Assembly (NCBI RefSeq): GCF_013111185.1
Contig: NZ_WVRE01000008.1
Coordinates: 124,001-188,000 of the forward strand
DNA length: 64,000 bases
Direction of reading: 5' to 3'
Origin: Ruegeria sp. HKCCD7303
GTDB lineage: Bacteria > Pseudomonadota > Alphaproteobacteria > Rhodobacterales > Rhodobacteraceae
A program made the translations under genes and the position numbers. Shown here in pieces: positions 34,281 to 42,378 of the stretch. Numbering within the stretch: the stretch's first letter is position 1; each line of letters begins with the position of its first letter. The notes under the pieces are model-generated. The model was given only the letters and a program-made list of their open reading frames with translations. It made no database searches and had not been told where the DNA came from.

Positions 34281-34529
34281 ATGTTTTCGATTGAGCATGA
34301 ATTCGACTCGACGGTCATTACGCTTGTGGACGAAGGTGAGAAACCTTTGCAGGAAGATGTCGTGATCAACAATTTCGCTGAATGTGTCACGCTGGAGCAG
34401 CTGGATCCACGCACCGAACAGGTTCAAAAGATCACTCTGTCACCGGAACAGGTTCGTGATCTGGCCGCCGCTCTAGACCTTCCCGAAGGCGTTTATCAGA
34501 TTCGCGAAACCGGGCCTCAGGGGTCATAA
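34281..34529 (+). CDS. Small acidic protein, unknown
   Basis: 82 residues: MFSIEHEFDSTVITLVDEGE, then PLQEDVVINNFAECVTLEQL and PRTEQVQKITLSPEQVRDLA. It has a strand-rich N-terminal half and a helix with LSPEQVRDLAAALDLPEGVY near the C-terminus. It is acidic, with one cysteine and no signal peptide. The ATG at 34281 has only a weak ribosome site. I do not recognise the family, though the coding pattern is convincing. Its end overlaps the convergent DUF167 gene by 13 bases. Confidence 0.62.
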   Translation: MFSIEHEFDSTVITLVDEGEKPLQEDVVINNFAECVTLEQLDPRTEQVQKITLSPEQVRDLAAALDLPEGVYQIRETGPQGS

Positions 34530-34792
34530 ACAAACACCTTGTTCCGCGCGGTCTGCCCCTGTTTCAGCGTTAACGTTGAAGGTGCAACACCAAGACACCT
34601 GGCAAGCAACTGAAGAACCGCCTGGTTGGCTTTGCCGTGCTCGGGCGCAGCGGTCACGAATACCCTGATCTGATCATCTTCGCAGATCACCCGATCCCGT
34701 GCTGCCTTGGGCGTCACCTTCACGTTCAATGTTGCCCCGGCCTGTGCGAGCGACTTGAGATCAGGCAAGTCACGCAGGTTGGATTTCGCCAT
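34517..34792 (-). CDS. DUF167-family protein (YggU type)
   Basis: 91 residues of the small YggU/DUF167 family: LAQAGATLNVKVTPKAARDR, then VFVTAAPEHGKANQAVLQLL and CLGVAPSTLTLKQGQTARNK. The APxxGKANxA motif and the final charged strand are diagnostic. The biochemical role is not established. The ATG at 34790-34792 has AAAGGG at 7-8 bases; an ATG six bases upstream would be too close to it. It is divergent from the nitroreductase gene with 135 bases between, which contains the shared promoter region. Confidence 0.83.
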   Translation of the reverse strand: MAKSNLRDLPDLKSLAQAGATLNVKVTPKAARDRVICEDDQIRVFVTAAPEHGKANQAVLQLLARCLGVAPSTLTLKQGQTARNKVFVYDP

Positions 34793-34927
34793 TGTCATCC
34801 CTTTTTCTTCAAAGTCTTGCATGACGGGCACCAGAATGAAAATGATCCACGCAACGCATCGGCGCACCCTTGAAACAGGCGAGTTGCCGACCAACATACA
34901 ACGTCGTGATGTAAAGAAGGTTAACAT

Positions 34928-35506
34928 ATGTCCCTGAAGAACCCCGCCGCTCTGGAGTTTTTACAGGCGCGCCGGTCCCGGCCCGCCAAAACACTGATTG
35001 CACCGGCCCCGACACGGGACGAACTGCTGCCTCTGCTGACCGCCGCCGCGCGCAGCCCCGATCATGGCAAACTTGAGCCCTGGCGCTTTGTCGTTTTGGA
35101 AAAAGGTGCCATGTCACGCCTGTCGGCAATGACCGAGGCGTGTGGTCAAAAGCTGGGCAAAAGCACCGAAGACATCGCCAAGGCGCGCAGCCAGTTTGAT
35201 ATGGGGCACTTGGCGGTGGCCGTGATTGAAGTGCAAAAACCGTCCGAAAAAATCCCCGCTATTGAGCAAACCTATTCGGCTGGCGCAGTCTGTCTGGCCC
35301 TGCTGAATGCTGCGCTGGCGGCAGGTTGGGGCGCAAACTGGCTGTCTGGCTGGCAAACGCATGACCGCGACTTCTGCGCTGAAGCCTTTGGACTTGCCGA
35401 GAATGAACGTGTGGCCGGGCTGATTCATATCGCGACCGAAGGATCGGTACCGCCCGAACGTCCCCGACCCGACGTGGCTGCTTTGACGGAATGGATCACC
35501 GAATGA
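34928..35506 (+). CDS. Nitroreductase-family protein
   Basis: 192 residues of the FMN-dependent nitroreductase family (YdjA-like, short form). The N-terminal FMN-binding segment is LQARRSRPAKTLIAPAPTRD. AARSPDHGKLEPWRFVVLEK follows (about residues 39-58), then the helix AGAVCLALLNAALAAGWGAN (about 119-138), which lines the flavin site. Members reduce nitroaromatics or quinones with NAD(P)H, and the physiological substrate here is unknown. Its stop overlaps the next gene as ATGA, suggesting a functional pair. Confidence 0.83.
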   Translation: MSLKNPAALEFLQARRSRPAKTLIAPAPTRDELLPLLTAAARSPDHGKLEPWRFVVLEKGAMSRLSAMTEACGQKLGKSTEDIAKARSQFDMGHLAVAVIEVQKPSEKIPAIEQTYSAGAVCLALLNAALAAGWGANWLSGWQTHDRDFCAEAFGLAENERVAGLIHIATEGSVPPERPRPDVAALTEWITE

Positions 35507-36201
35507 TCATCCTGAATGCCTTTTTCAACGCGCTCGGACAGATCGGCGATCCGAAGTTCCGGGGTGTTCTGCTGCGCGGCGTGGGTTTGACGATCCTGCT
35601 CCTGATCGCCGCCTGCGCTGGGGCGATTTGGTTGATCAACTGGTTGTCAGGAAATGAAATTTCCCTGCCCTTCATCGGCGCTGTGCCCTGGCTGAACGAC
35701 GTTTTGAACTATTCCGGCATCGTATTGGTGCTGATTCTGCCGGTTTTCCTGATGGTACCTGTGGCCTCGGCGATCACCTCGATTTTTCTGGATGAGGTGG
35801 CACAGGCGGTCGAGGATAAGCATTTTCCATCCCTGCAGCCCGCACGGCGTATTCCGGTGTCAGAGGCGGTACTTGACGGTCTCAGCTTTCTTGGCGTGCT
35901 CATTGTCGCCAACCTGCTGGCGCTGATCCTCTATGCAATTTTCACCCCGCTCGCGCCCTTTATCTTCTGGGCGATGAACGGGTTCCTGCTGGGTCGAGAG
36001 TATTTCACGCTGGCCGCTATGCGCAGGGTCGGGCGCGACGGAGCGCGCAAGCTACGTGCCAAACATGCAACAACCATCTGGGTGGCAGGCACCTTGATGG
36101 CAATTCCACTGTCCGTACCGCTGGTCAATCTGGTGATTCCAATAATAGGTGCAGCCACGTTCACCCACATTTATCACGCGGTGTCAGGCCCAAGGGCCTG
36201 A
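35503..36201 (+). CDS. EI24-domain membrane protein (CysZ-like)
   Basis: 232 residues. A polytopic membrane protein with about four to five hydrophobic segments: VGLTILLLIAACAGAIWLIN (about 26-45), GIVLVLILPVFLMVPVASAI, SFLGVLIVANLLALILYAIF and VAGTLMAIPLSVPLVNLVIP. The region AITSIFLDEVAQAVEDKHFP is a typical EI24/CysZ amphipathic link. CysZ carries sulfate in E. coli, but no cysteine-pathway gene is near, so the substrate stays open. The ATG overlaps the nitroreductase stop. It is convergent with the DUF1467 gene. Confidence 0.78.
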   Translation: MIILNAFFNALGQIGDPKFRGVLLRGVGLTILLLIAACAGAIWLINWLSGNEISLPFIGAVPWLNDVLNYSGIVLVLILPVFLMVPVASAITSIFLDEVAQAVEDKHFPSLQPARRIPVSEAVLDGLSFLGVLIVANLLALILYAIFTPLAPFIFWAMNGFLLGREYFTLAAMRRVGRDGARKLRAKHATTIWVAGTLMAIPLSVPLVNLVIPIIGAATFTHIYHAVSGPRA

Positions 36202-36208
36202 CATTGGG

Positions 36209-36481
36209 TCAGCGGGGCTCCAGCTGGTTCAACCAGTCGAAATCCCGGACCGAGATCAATCCCGATAAAATAATACCCGCAATGATGGCCCACAAAACCA
36301 CGGAAATGCCGGTTGTGATCCACATCTTTTTCTTCATGTGATGCACTTCCGGCGCGCCAGCATGGGTGCCGGGGACAATATCACCCAGATCGCCTTGTGT
36401 TTTTATGCGAACAGGCAGAACGATCAGCAGCGTCAGAAACCAGATGACTGCGAAAAGTACCAGTGCGGCAGTAATGGTCAT
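36209..36481 (-). CDS. DUF1467-family membrane protein
   Basis: 90 residues with two membrane segments: MTITAALVLFAVIWFLTLLI at the N-terminus and WITTGISVVLWAIIAGIILS near 54-73. The short basic loop between holds QGDLGDIVPGTHAGAPEVHH, typical of the alphaproteobacterial DUF1467 family. No function is established for it. The ATG at 36479-36481 has GGAGG at 8-9 bases. It follows mce by 25 bases in the same direction, and the same pair occurs in many relatives as far as I recall. Confidence 0.82.
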   Translation of the reverse strand: MTITAALVLFAVIWFLTLLIVLPVRIKTQGDLGDIVPGTHAGAPEVHHMKKKMWITTGISVVLWAIIAGIILSGLISVRDFDWLNQLEPR

Positions 36482-36506
36482 TTCAAACCCTCCGGGGTTT
36501 GGGGTG

Positions 36507-36911
36507 TTACACCTGCTCCAGCTCGACCAGGCAGCCGTTGAAATCCTTGGGATGCAGGAACAGCACGGGCTTGCCATGCGCACCGATCTTGGGCTCGCCT
36601 GATCCCAGAACACGGGCACCTGTTTCTTTCAGGTGGTCGCGCGCTGCGATGATGTCTTCGACCTCGTAACACACATGATGGATGCCGCCGGCAGGGTTCT
36701 TTTCCAGAAACCCGTTGATCGGGCTGTCATCGCCCAGCGGGTAAAGCAGCTCGATTTTGGTATTGGGCAATTCGATAAACACAACCGTGACACCGTGATC
36801 CGGCTCATCTTGCGGTGCGCCGACCTTGGCGCCCAGTGCATTGCGGTATTGCTCGGACGCCGCCTCAAGATCCGGTACGGCGATGGCGACGTGGTTCAGG
36901 CGTCCAATCAT
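36507..36911 (-). CDS. mce: Methylmalonyl-CoA epimerase
   Basis: 134 residues of the VOC fold. It interconverts (2S)- and (2R)-methylmalonyl-CoA in the propionyl-CoA to succinyl-CoA route. Metal ligands stand where expected: NHVAIAVPDLE (His7 area), the mid-protein glutamate in VFIELPNTKIELLYPLG, GIHHVCYEVEDI (His near 78) and the final glutamate in NGCLVELEQV. Length matches the single-domain family. It is upstream of the DUF1467 gene in a leftward pair. No mutase or carboxylase gene is present in the window. Confidence 0.9.
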   Translation of the reverse strand: MIGRLNHVAIAVPDLEAASEQYRNALGAKVGAPQDEPDHGVTVVFIELPNTKIELLYPLGDDSPINGFLEKNPAGGIHHVCYEVEDIIAARDHLKETGARVLGSGEPKIGAHGKPVLFLHPKDFNGCLVELEQV

Positions 36912-37046
36912 GTCTCACTCCTGTGTCCTGCTTTTCATGGGTTATGGGGGCTGTTTCGTGAAAGGACAAGTGCGCCAAATCGCGCGTTAACGTCGTGTTA
37001 GCCAGAAGTTCCTAGCGTGAAGCATCTGCTGGATAGGAGAGCTGCC

Positions 37047-37766
37047 ATGGACGATTCGGGCCTACTTGCCACCACCACCGTCACGCCCACCGCAACGCGG
37101 CCTTTGCTGGGTCAGACCATTTTGGTTGTTGAAGACAGCCGCTACGCTTGCGACGCGATCCGCCTGATGTGCCTGCACAGCGGTGCACGCATTCGCCGCG
37201 CGGATTGTTTGAAATCGGCCCGACGACACCTTCAGATCTATCGCCCCTCGGTCATACTTATCGATATGGGCCTTCCAGATGGGTGCGGGGCCGACCTGAT
37301 TTCTGAGCTGGCCGAAACAACACCCCGTATCGGTGTCATTATGGGCCTGTCAGGCAACGATACCTACGAAAGTAGCGCTCTGGCCGCCGGAGCAGACGGG
37401 TTTTTGTCCAAGCCGATCAAATCAATGGCTTATTTTCAGAAATCCATTCTGGAACGCCTACCCGAAGACCGGCGACCAAGCGGCTTACATGCGATCCGGG
37501 ATGAGGTTATCGAACCTGATCCAATGGCCTATCAGGACGACATGGCCCATATCGCCGATGTTCTGACAGGACCCAACGACCATCACACTCTGGATTATGC
37601 CGCCCAATTCCTGCAGGGCGTCGCACGGGAAGCCGGGGATAACCCTCTGGCAGAAGCTGCGCGTAAACTTGCTTGGTCCCGCGCAAACGGCGCGCCCTTT
37701 ACCGTACAGGCGGCGCAAGTCGCTGGGATGGTTCAGTCTCGCCTGGAACAGCGAGAGGCGATCTGA
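37047..37766 (+). CDS. Response regulator, receiver domain plus uncharacterised C-terminus
   Basis: 239 residues. A receiver domain spans about residues 25-140: ILVVEDSRYACDAIRLMCLH with the acidic pair, the phosphoacceptor in SVILIDMGLPDGCGADLISE, and the switch Lys in GFLSKPIKS. About 100 residues follow without any DNA-binding motif, the helical run LDYAAQFLQGVAREAGDNPL being the clearest. It may bind a partner or act as an HPt-like module. TAGGAGAG precedes the ATG. No histidine kinase is adjacent. A 39-residue membrane protein begins 2 bases after its stop. Confidence 0.8.
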   Translation: MDDSGLLATTTVTPTATRPLLGQTILVVEDSRYACDAIRLMCLHSGARIRRADCLKSARRHLQIYRPSVILIDMGLPDGCGADLISELAETTPRIGVIMGLSGNDTYESSALAAGADGFLSKPIKSMAYFQKSILERLPEDRRPSGLHAIRDEVIEPDPMAYQDDMAHIADVLTGPNDHHTLDYAAQFLQGVAREAGDNPLAEAARKLAWSRANGAPFTVQAAQVAGMVQSRLEQREAI

Positions 37767-37768
37767 AA

Positions 37769-37888
37769 ATGGTGACGGCCTACTTCATAACCGCAACGCT
37801 CGTGTGCCTTTGGGCATATCTACAGACACGCCATGCTGCCCGCAGTATTCGGGTCAACCGAGATCATCTGGAAAACCCACTGGACTAA
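37769..37888 (+). CDS. 39-residue single-pass membrane protein
   Basis: A short gene of MVTAYFITATLVCLWAYLQT followed by RHAARSIRVNRDHLENPLD. The first 18 residues make one membrane helix and the rest is a basic then acidic cytoplasmic tail. It begins 2 bases after the response-regulator stop with GAGAGGCG about 9 bases upstream, so it is surely read from the same message. Such small proteins often dock to a larger membrane partner. I do not recognise it. Confidence 0.6.
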   Translation: MVTAYFITATLVCLWAYLQTRHAARSIRVNRDHLENPLD

Positions 37889-37921
37889 CAGACGGAACGT
37901 TTCCAATCGCCAAACGAAAAC

Positions 37922-37947
37922 CGCCCGCTTGATGCGGGCGATTTTTC
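37922..37947. terminator. Bidirectional terminator
   Basis: CGCCCGC-ttgat-GCGGGCG has a perfect 7-bp stem followed by ATTTTTCTT on the plus strand and by GTTTTCG on the minus strand. It lies just after the 39-residue gene and directly at the end of aspS, and can serve both. Confidence 0.85.
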
Positions 37948-39723
37948 TTAGTCCTGAGGGATAATGCGTAGACCAAGCTCCATCAACTGATCCGAAGTAG
38001 GATCAGAGGGCGCATCCATCATCAGATCTTCGGCACGCTGGTTCATCGGGAACATCATGACTTCGCGGATATTGGCTTCGTCCGCCAACAGCATGACAAT
38101 CCGGTCAATGCCCGCAGCACAGCCACCGTGCGGCGGTGCGCCGTAGTGGAAAGCGTTGAACAGAGCGCCGAAGCGGGATTTGACCTCATCCTCGCCGTAC
38201 CCCGCCAGTTCAAAGGCTTTCAGCATGATTTCAGGCTTGTGGTTCCGGATCGCGCCGGACACCAGCTCGTACCCGTTACAGGCCAGATCGTACTGGTATC
38301 CGCGCACGTCCAGAGGATCACCATTCAGCGCATCCATGCCACCCTGCGGCATCGAGAACGGGTTATGTTCAAAATCGATCGCGCCGGTTTCTTCGTCCTG
38401 CTCGTAGATCGGGAAATCCACGATCCAGGCAAAAGCAAAGCGGTCTTTCTCGGTCAGGTTCAGTTCTTCACCGATCACGTCGCGGGCCTTGCCAGCAACC
38501 TTTTCGAAAGCTTTCGGCTTGCCGCCCAAGAAGAACGCGGCATCGCCCACGCCTAAACCCAGTTGCTGACGGATCGCTTCTGTACGCTCGGGGCCGATGT
38601 TCTTGGCCAGGGGACCAGCGGCTTCCATGCCTTCGCCCTGATCGCGCCAGAAGATATACCCCATCCCCGGCAGACCCTCTTTCTGGGCGAACGCGTTCAT
38701 GCGGTCACAGAATTTACGGCTGCCGCCGGTCGGCGCGGGGATGGCGCGGATTTCGGTGCCGTCCTGCTCCAACAGTTTTGCGAAGATTGCAAAACCAGAC
38801 CCGCGGAAGTGGTCCGAGACCACTTGCATTTTAATGGGGTTCCGCAGGTCGGGCTTGTCGGTGCCGTACCACAGCGCTGCGTCCTTGTAGGAAATCTGCG
38901 GCCACTCCTGATCGACTTTGCGGCCGCCTCCGAACTCTTCAAACACGCCGGTCAGAACGGGCTGGATCGTGTCGAACACATCCTGCTGCTCGACAAAGGA
39001 CATCTCAAGGTCAAGCTGGTAGAAATCGGTGGGTGAGCGGTCTGCGCGCGGGTCTTCGTCACGGAAGCAGGGTGCGATCTGGAAATACTTGTCGAAGCCA
39101 GACACCATGATCAGCTGCTTGAACTGCTGAGGCGCTTGCGGCAAAGCGTAGAATTTGCCGGGATGCAGACGCGACGGTACCAGAAAGTCACGCGCGCCTT
39201 CGGGAGAAGAGGCCGTGATGATCGGCGTCTGATATTCGCGGAAGTCTTGATCCCACATGCGTTTACGCATGGATGCAACAACGTCCGACCGCAGAGTCAT
39301 GTTCTGCTGCATCGCTTCGCGGCGCAGGTCCAGATAGCGATAGCGCAGGCGCGTTTCCTCGGGGTATTCCTGATCGCCAAACACCATCAGCGGCAGTTCG
39401 TCGGCCGCACCCAGAACCTCTAGCTCTCGCACGTAAACCTCGATCTCACCGGTCGGCAGTTTCGGGTTCACCAATTCGACATCGCGCGCCTTGACGGTGC
39501 CATCAATGCGAATACACCACTCGGACCGGACCTTCTCCAGCTCGGCAAAGGCCGCGCTGTCGCCGTCGCACAGAACCTGAGTTACCCCGAAATGGTCGCG
39601 CAGGTCGATGAACAACACGCCGCCGTGATCTCGAACCCGATGCACCCATCCGGACAGGCGGACAGTTTCACCGACATTTGCGGCGGTCAGAGCGGCGCAG
39701 GTGTGGCTGCGATAGGCGTGCAT
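37948..39723 (-). CDS. aspS: Aspartyl-tRNA synthetase
   Basis: 591 residues of a class IIb synthetase. The N-terminal OB-fold anticodon domain opens with [20 protein letters not shown]. Motif 1 is in the region [20 protein letters not shown], motif 2 is [20 protein letters not shown] (about 216-235), and motif 3 is [19 protein letters not shown] near the C-terminus. A GAD domain is inserted in the middle, as in bacterial enzymes. In organisms lacking AsnRS such an enzyme may also charge tRNA-Asn, which cannot be judged here. It stands alone between its terminator and the CPBP gene. Confidence 0.95.
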   Translation of the reverse strand: MHAYRSHTCAALTAANVGETVRLSGWVHRVRDHGGVLFIDLRDHFGVTQVLCDGDSAAFAELEKVRSEWCIRIDGTVKARDVELVNPKLPTGEIEVYVRELEVLGAADELPLMVFGDQEYPEETRLRYRYLDLRREAMQQNMTLRSDVVASMRKRMWDQDFREYQTPIITASSPEGARDFLVPSRLHPGKFYALPQAPQQFKQLIMVSGFDKYFQIAPCFRDEDPRADRSPTDFYQLDLEMSFVEQQDVFDTIQPVLTGVFEEFGGGRKVDQEWPQISYKDAALWYGTDKPDLRNPIKMQVVSDHFRGSGFAIFAKLLEQDGTEIRAIPAPTGGSRKFCDRMNAFAQKEGLPGMGYIFWRDQGEGMEAAGPLAKNIGPERTEAIRQQLGLGVGDAAFFLGGKPKAFEKVAGKARDVIGEELNLTEKDRFAFAWIVDFPIYEQDEETGAIDFEHNPFSMPQGGMDALNGDPLDVRGYQYDLACNGYELVSGAIRNHKPEIMLKAFELAGYGEDEVKSRFGALFNAFHYGAPPHGGCAAGIDRIVMLLADEANIREVMMFPMNQRAEDLMMDAPSDPTSDQLMELGLRIIPQD

Positions 39724-39802
39724 GGATCATATCCCTTCGGGCGCAGAATTCGTCGCGCCGATACACCCTGTCAGGCCCGGAAAGTCAAGGCGGGTCGCCT
39801 CG

Positions 39803-40474
39803 TCAAAACGGCCTTTGCACGTTGCCCGAGTAGAAATAGACACCCAGCCCAACCGCAAAGATGATATTGCCCGCAATCGCGTGCAGCAGAACTGCGTAGA
39901 AGAATGAGCCGCGCTGCCGGTAAGCCCATGTAAACAGAAGCCCGCCCGCTAAGGTCATGAAGGCAACAATCCAGCTCCAATACATAAGATGCGCGAACGA
40001 GAATATCGCCGCATTCAGCAGATAGGCCGCGCGCCCCTTTGGCAGGATCGCGTGGTACCGGCGAAAGAACAGAGGGCGGAACAACAGCTCTTGCGGCAAA
40101 GCCGACAAAAGCGGATAGCCAACCCAGATGAAGGCCAGCATATCAGGCCGATGGATTGCCAAGAAAAACGCGGCGTCCGAGCGCGTCATCTGGATTAGCC
40201 CTACGCAGAAAACCGTCACTACTACGGTGAACAGCAACACCTCGCGCAAAGACCAATTGGCCCATTCATAACGCAGTTCGGCCCAGTGAAAGCCAGGTGT
40301 CTGATGCAGCAAAACGATGCCCAGCCCGGTCAGCGCGAACAGCGCCGGAAACATCCAGTTAGGCGGAAAGAGTACGGCAATCAACAGTGGCAGTCCGATA
40401 TAGAAAAGGCCAAATTCCAGCCTCAGCCGCGGCAGCGCAACCGGCGGTCCGATCATCGTGCTGTCTATAGTCAC
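39803..40474 (-). CDS. CPBP-family intramembrane protease-like protein
   Basis: 223 residues with about six to eight membrane segments. The CPBP motifs are only partly kept: the first is LPQELLFRPLFFRRYH, in which the usual EExxxR is QExxxR, and the second is ATIFSFAH-like (AAIFSFAHLMYWSW), with the histidine conserved. Members include CAAX proteases and bacteriocin-immunity proteins. The GTG at 40472-40474 overlaps the pabC stop as GTGA; the next in-frame ATG lies at 40456. Activity is uncertain given the Gln. It is the last gene of the pabB-pabC operon. Confidence 0.75.
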   Translation of the reverse strand: MTIDSTMIGPPVALPRLRLEFGLFYIGLPLLIAVLFPPNWMFPALFALTGLGIVLLHQTPGFHWAELRYEWANWSLREVLLFTVVVTVFCVGLIQMTRSDAAFFLAIHRPDMLAFIWVGYPLLSALPQELLFRPLFFRRYHAILPKGRAAYLLNAAIFSFAHLMYWSWIVAFMTLAGGLLFTWAYRQRGSFFYAVLLHAIAGNIIFAVGLGVYFYSGNVQRPF

Positions 40475-41118
40475 GTGTCTATCAGCTCCACCCGGATCAG
40501 CCCGCGCAATGAATTGCCTACATAAACAGTTTGCGCGTTTTTCAGGTCGGTCAAGGTCAGCACGGCCTCGGTCACTGTTTCTTTATCCAGCAGTTCTTCG
40601 CGCAAAATGCCCGGCAACAGCCCGCAGGACAGCGTAGGTGTCTGGAACCGACCATCGGGCATCTTGGCAAACAGGTTCGTGATCGTCCCCTCGCACAGCT
40701 CGCCTAGTTCGTTCAGGAACAGCAACTCATCTATACCTGCCGGCAGAGCCGCCCGTGCCGAGTCGTAAAGCGCACGGTGGGTGGTCTTGTGCCGCAACCA
40801 AAGGTCGTTGGACGCCAAACGGTTCTCGGATACGGCCACGCGCCAAACCGGTGGATTCTCAGCCAAGGCACCAATGGTCAAGTCAAACGCACCAGCAGAG
40901 TCCAGCGTCAATCGGCAGCGCAGCGCGGTTTCGCCTTTTGCGGCGGTCAGCGCGGCTACGGCTTCTTCCAAGTCAAAAGGAAACCCAAAGACCCGTGCCG
41001 TGCGGGCCATACGAGCCAGATGGCGGCCCTGCCGCACGAATCCCTCGTCTGGCCGGAAGGCCAGGGTTTCGATCAGGCGGAAATCAGGCTCATTTGCCGG
41101 GCAAAGCGGGCTTTCCAT
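40471..41118 (-). CDS. pabC: Aminodeoxychorismate lyase-type class IV aminotransferase
   Basis: 215 residues. A PLP enzyme of fold type IV, expected to convert 4-amino-4-deoxychorismate to p-aminobenzoate and pyruvate. The PLP lysine stands in LWLRHKTTHRALYD (about residues 108-121). LNELGELCEGTITNLFAKM is the family phosphate/cofactor site, and GLLPGILREELL is near the C-terminus. The ATG at 41118 has GAGGAGG upstream and lies 46 bases inside the end of pabB. The protein is short for the family (about 270), the N-terminal part being trimmed. The pabB partner fixes the pathway assignment. Confidence 0.8.
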   Translation of the reverse strand: MESPLCPANEPDFRLIETLAFRPDEGFVRQGRHLARMARTARVFGFPFDLEEAVAALTAAKGETALRCRLTLDSAGAFDLTIGALAENPPVWRVAVSENRLASNDLWLRHKTTHRALYDSARAALPAGIDELLFLNELGELCEGTITNLFAKMPDGRFQTPTLSCGLLPGILREELLDKETVTEAVLTLTDLKNAQTVYVGNSLRGLIRVELIDT

Positions 41119-42200
41119 AGCGCCTCCTCGTATTCTGAAGGGGCAGTACTGTCCCAAACGAGGCCACCACCCACATTCAGCGTGGCGCGATCATCCTCAA
41201 GCATCAGGGTGCGGATGGCCACGTTGAACTCGGACCGGCCATCCGGCGCGGCCCATCCAATGGTGCCACAATAGATGTCTCGCGGCCAGGGTTCCAGCTC
41301 GGCCAGAATTTCCATCGCGCGTATCTTGGGGGCGCCTGTAATCGATCCGCACGGGAACAACGCTGTCAGAATCTCACCCAGCCCCACGTATTTGTGCAAC
41401 TGAGCACGCACCAGAGAGACCATCTGGTGCACAGTGGCGTAGGTCTCGACCTTGAACAGCTCGGGCACATGCACCGATCCGGGAAGCGCCACGCGGCTGA
41501 TATCGTTGCGCAGCAGATCAACGATCATCAGATTCTCGGCACGGTTCTTTTCATCCGAGGTCAGAAAGGCCCGACGCAGTGCGTCTTCTTCCAGGTCATC
41601 GCTGCGCGGCTGTGTGCCCTTCATCGGACGGGTTTCAATCTTGCCACCTTCGTCCGTGCGGAAGAACAGTTCGGGCGACCGGCTGAGCAGATCCGGCAAC
41701 CCGTCCTGCTGCACCAGCGCGCCATGCCCCACCGGTTGCCCGGCGACCAGCGCCGCATAAAGCGATTCACTTTCGCCTGAAACCGTCAGGTCAATGGGAA
41801 AGGTCAGGTTGGCCTGATAGATATCGCCTGCGCCGATAGCATCGTGCACGGCGCGGAATGCCTGAGTATAGCGCGCCTCATCCCAGCGCGGTTGAAAGTC
41901 GCTGACCTCGCCGCTGGACATTGGCAACGCTGCGCGATCCGGCGCGTCGTACACCCCAAAGCACAGCAAAGGCAGACGGCGGTCCTTGGGCAACAGGTTC
42001 AGCAGCCGGGGTTCCAACGCGTAACCAAGCTCATAGCTCGCATAGCCCGCCACCCAGGCACCGTTCACGCGCGCCTCATCCAGCGCCGCCAGAGCCTGGG
42101 GCACCTCTTCCGCCACATCCGCGCGGATGATCTGAGACGGGCGCTGAAACCGGGTGCCACGCCCGGCCGGTCCCTGATCGAAACGAATACGCACTTGCAT
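41073..42200 (-). CDS. pabB: Aminodeoxychorismate synthase component I
   Basis: 375 residues of the chorismate-binding family. With a glutamine amidotransferase (PabA), it makes 4-amino-4-deoxychorismate for folate. Core motifs are FQRPSQIIRADVAEE near the start, RPMKGTQPRSDDLEED (about 220-235), NLMIVDLLRNDISRVA and LFPCGSITGAPKIRAMEI (about 305-322). Anthranilate synthase is related, but the adjacent pabC favours folate. The ATG at 42198-42200 with TTGAGG upstream is preferred; the longer open frame runs into the carB promoter and has no codon support. It lacks the N-terminal subdomain found in longer PabB proteins. Confidence 0.87.
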   Translation of the reverse strand: MQVRIRFDQGPAGRGTRFQRPSQIIRADVAEEVPQALAALDEARVNGAWVAGYASYELGYALEPRLLNLLPKDRRLPLLCFGVYDAPDRAALPMSSGEVSDFQPRWDEARYTQAFRAVHDAIGAGDIYQANLTFPIDLTVSGESESLYAALVAGQPVGHGALVQQDGLPDLLSRSPELFFRTDEGGKIETRPMKGTQPRSDDLEEDALRRAFLTSDEKNRAENLMIVDLLRNDISRVALPGSVHVPELFKVETYATVHQMVSLVRAQLHKYVGLGEILTALFPCGSITGAPKIRAMEILAELEPWPRDIYCGTIGWAAPDGRSEFNVAIRTLMLEDDRATLNVGGGLVWDSTAPSEYEEALWKARFARQMSLISA

Positions 42201-42288
42201 CCTCAATTGCCGTAAGGGGCCGTATAGAGGATACTCCGCCAAGTGAAAGAGGGGAAAGCGGCAATTTCGCCCCTGTTTCCGATACCCC

Positions 42289-42316
42289 TTGAACCTTTTT
42301 GCGCGGTCCCTATAAC
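42289..42316 (+). promoter_or_regulatory. Probable carB promoter
   Basis: TTGAAC (42289-42294), a 16-base spacer and TATAAC (42311-42316) make a sigma-70-like promoter 63 bases before the carB ATG. The ribosome site AAGGAACAAGG is at 42365-42375. The rest of 42201-42378 has no gene. Confidence 0.55.
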
Positions 42317-42378
42317 GCAGGACAATTTGGGCACTGGGGCGGTGCCCTGACTCGCGGACAATCGAAGGAACAAGGCCA

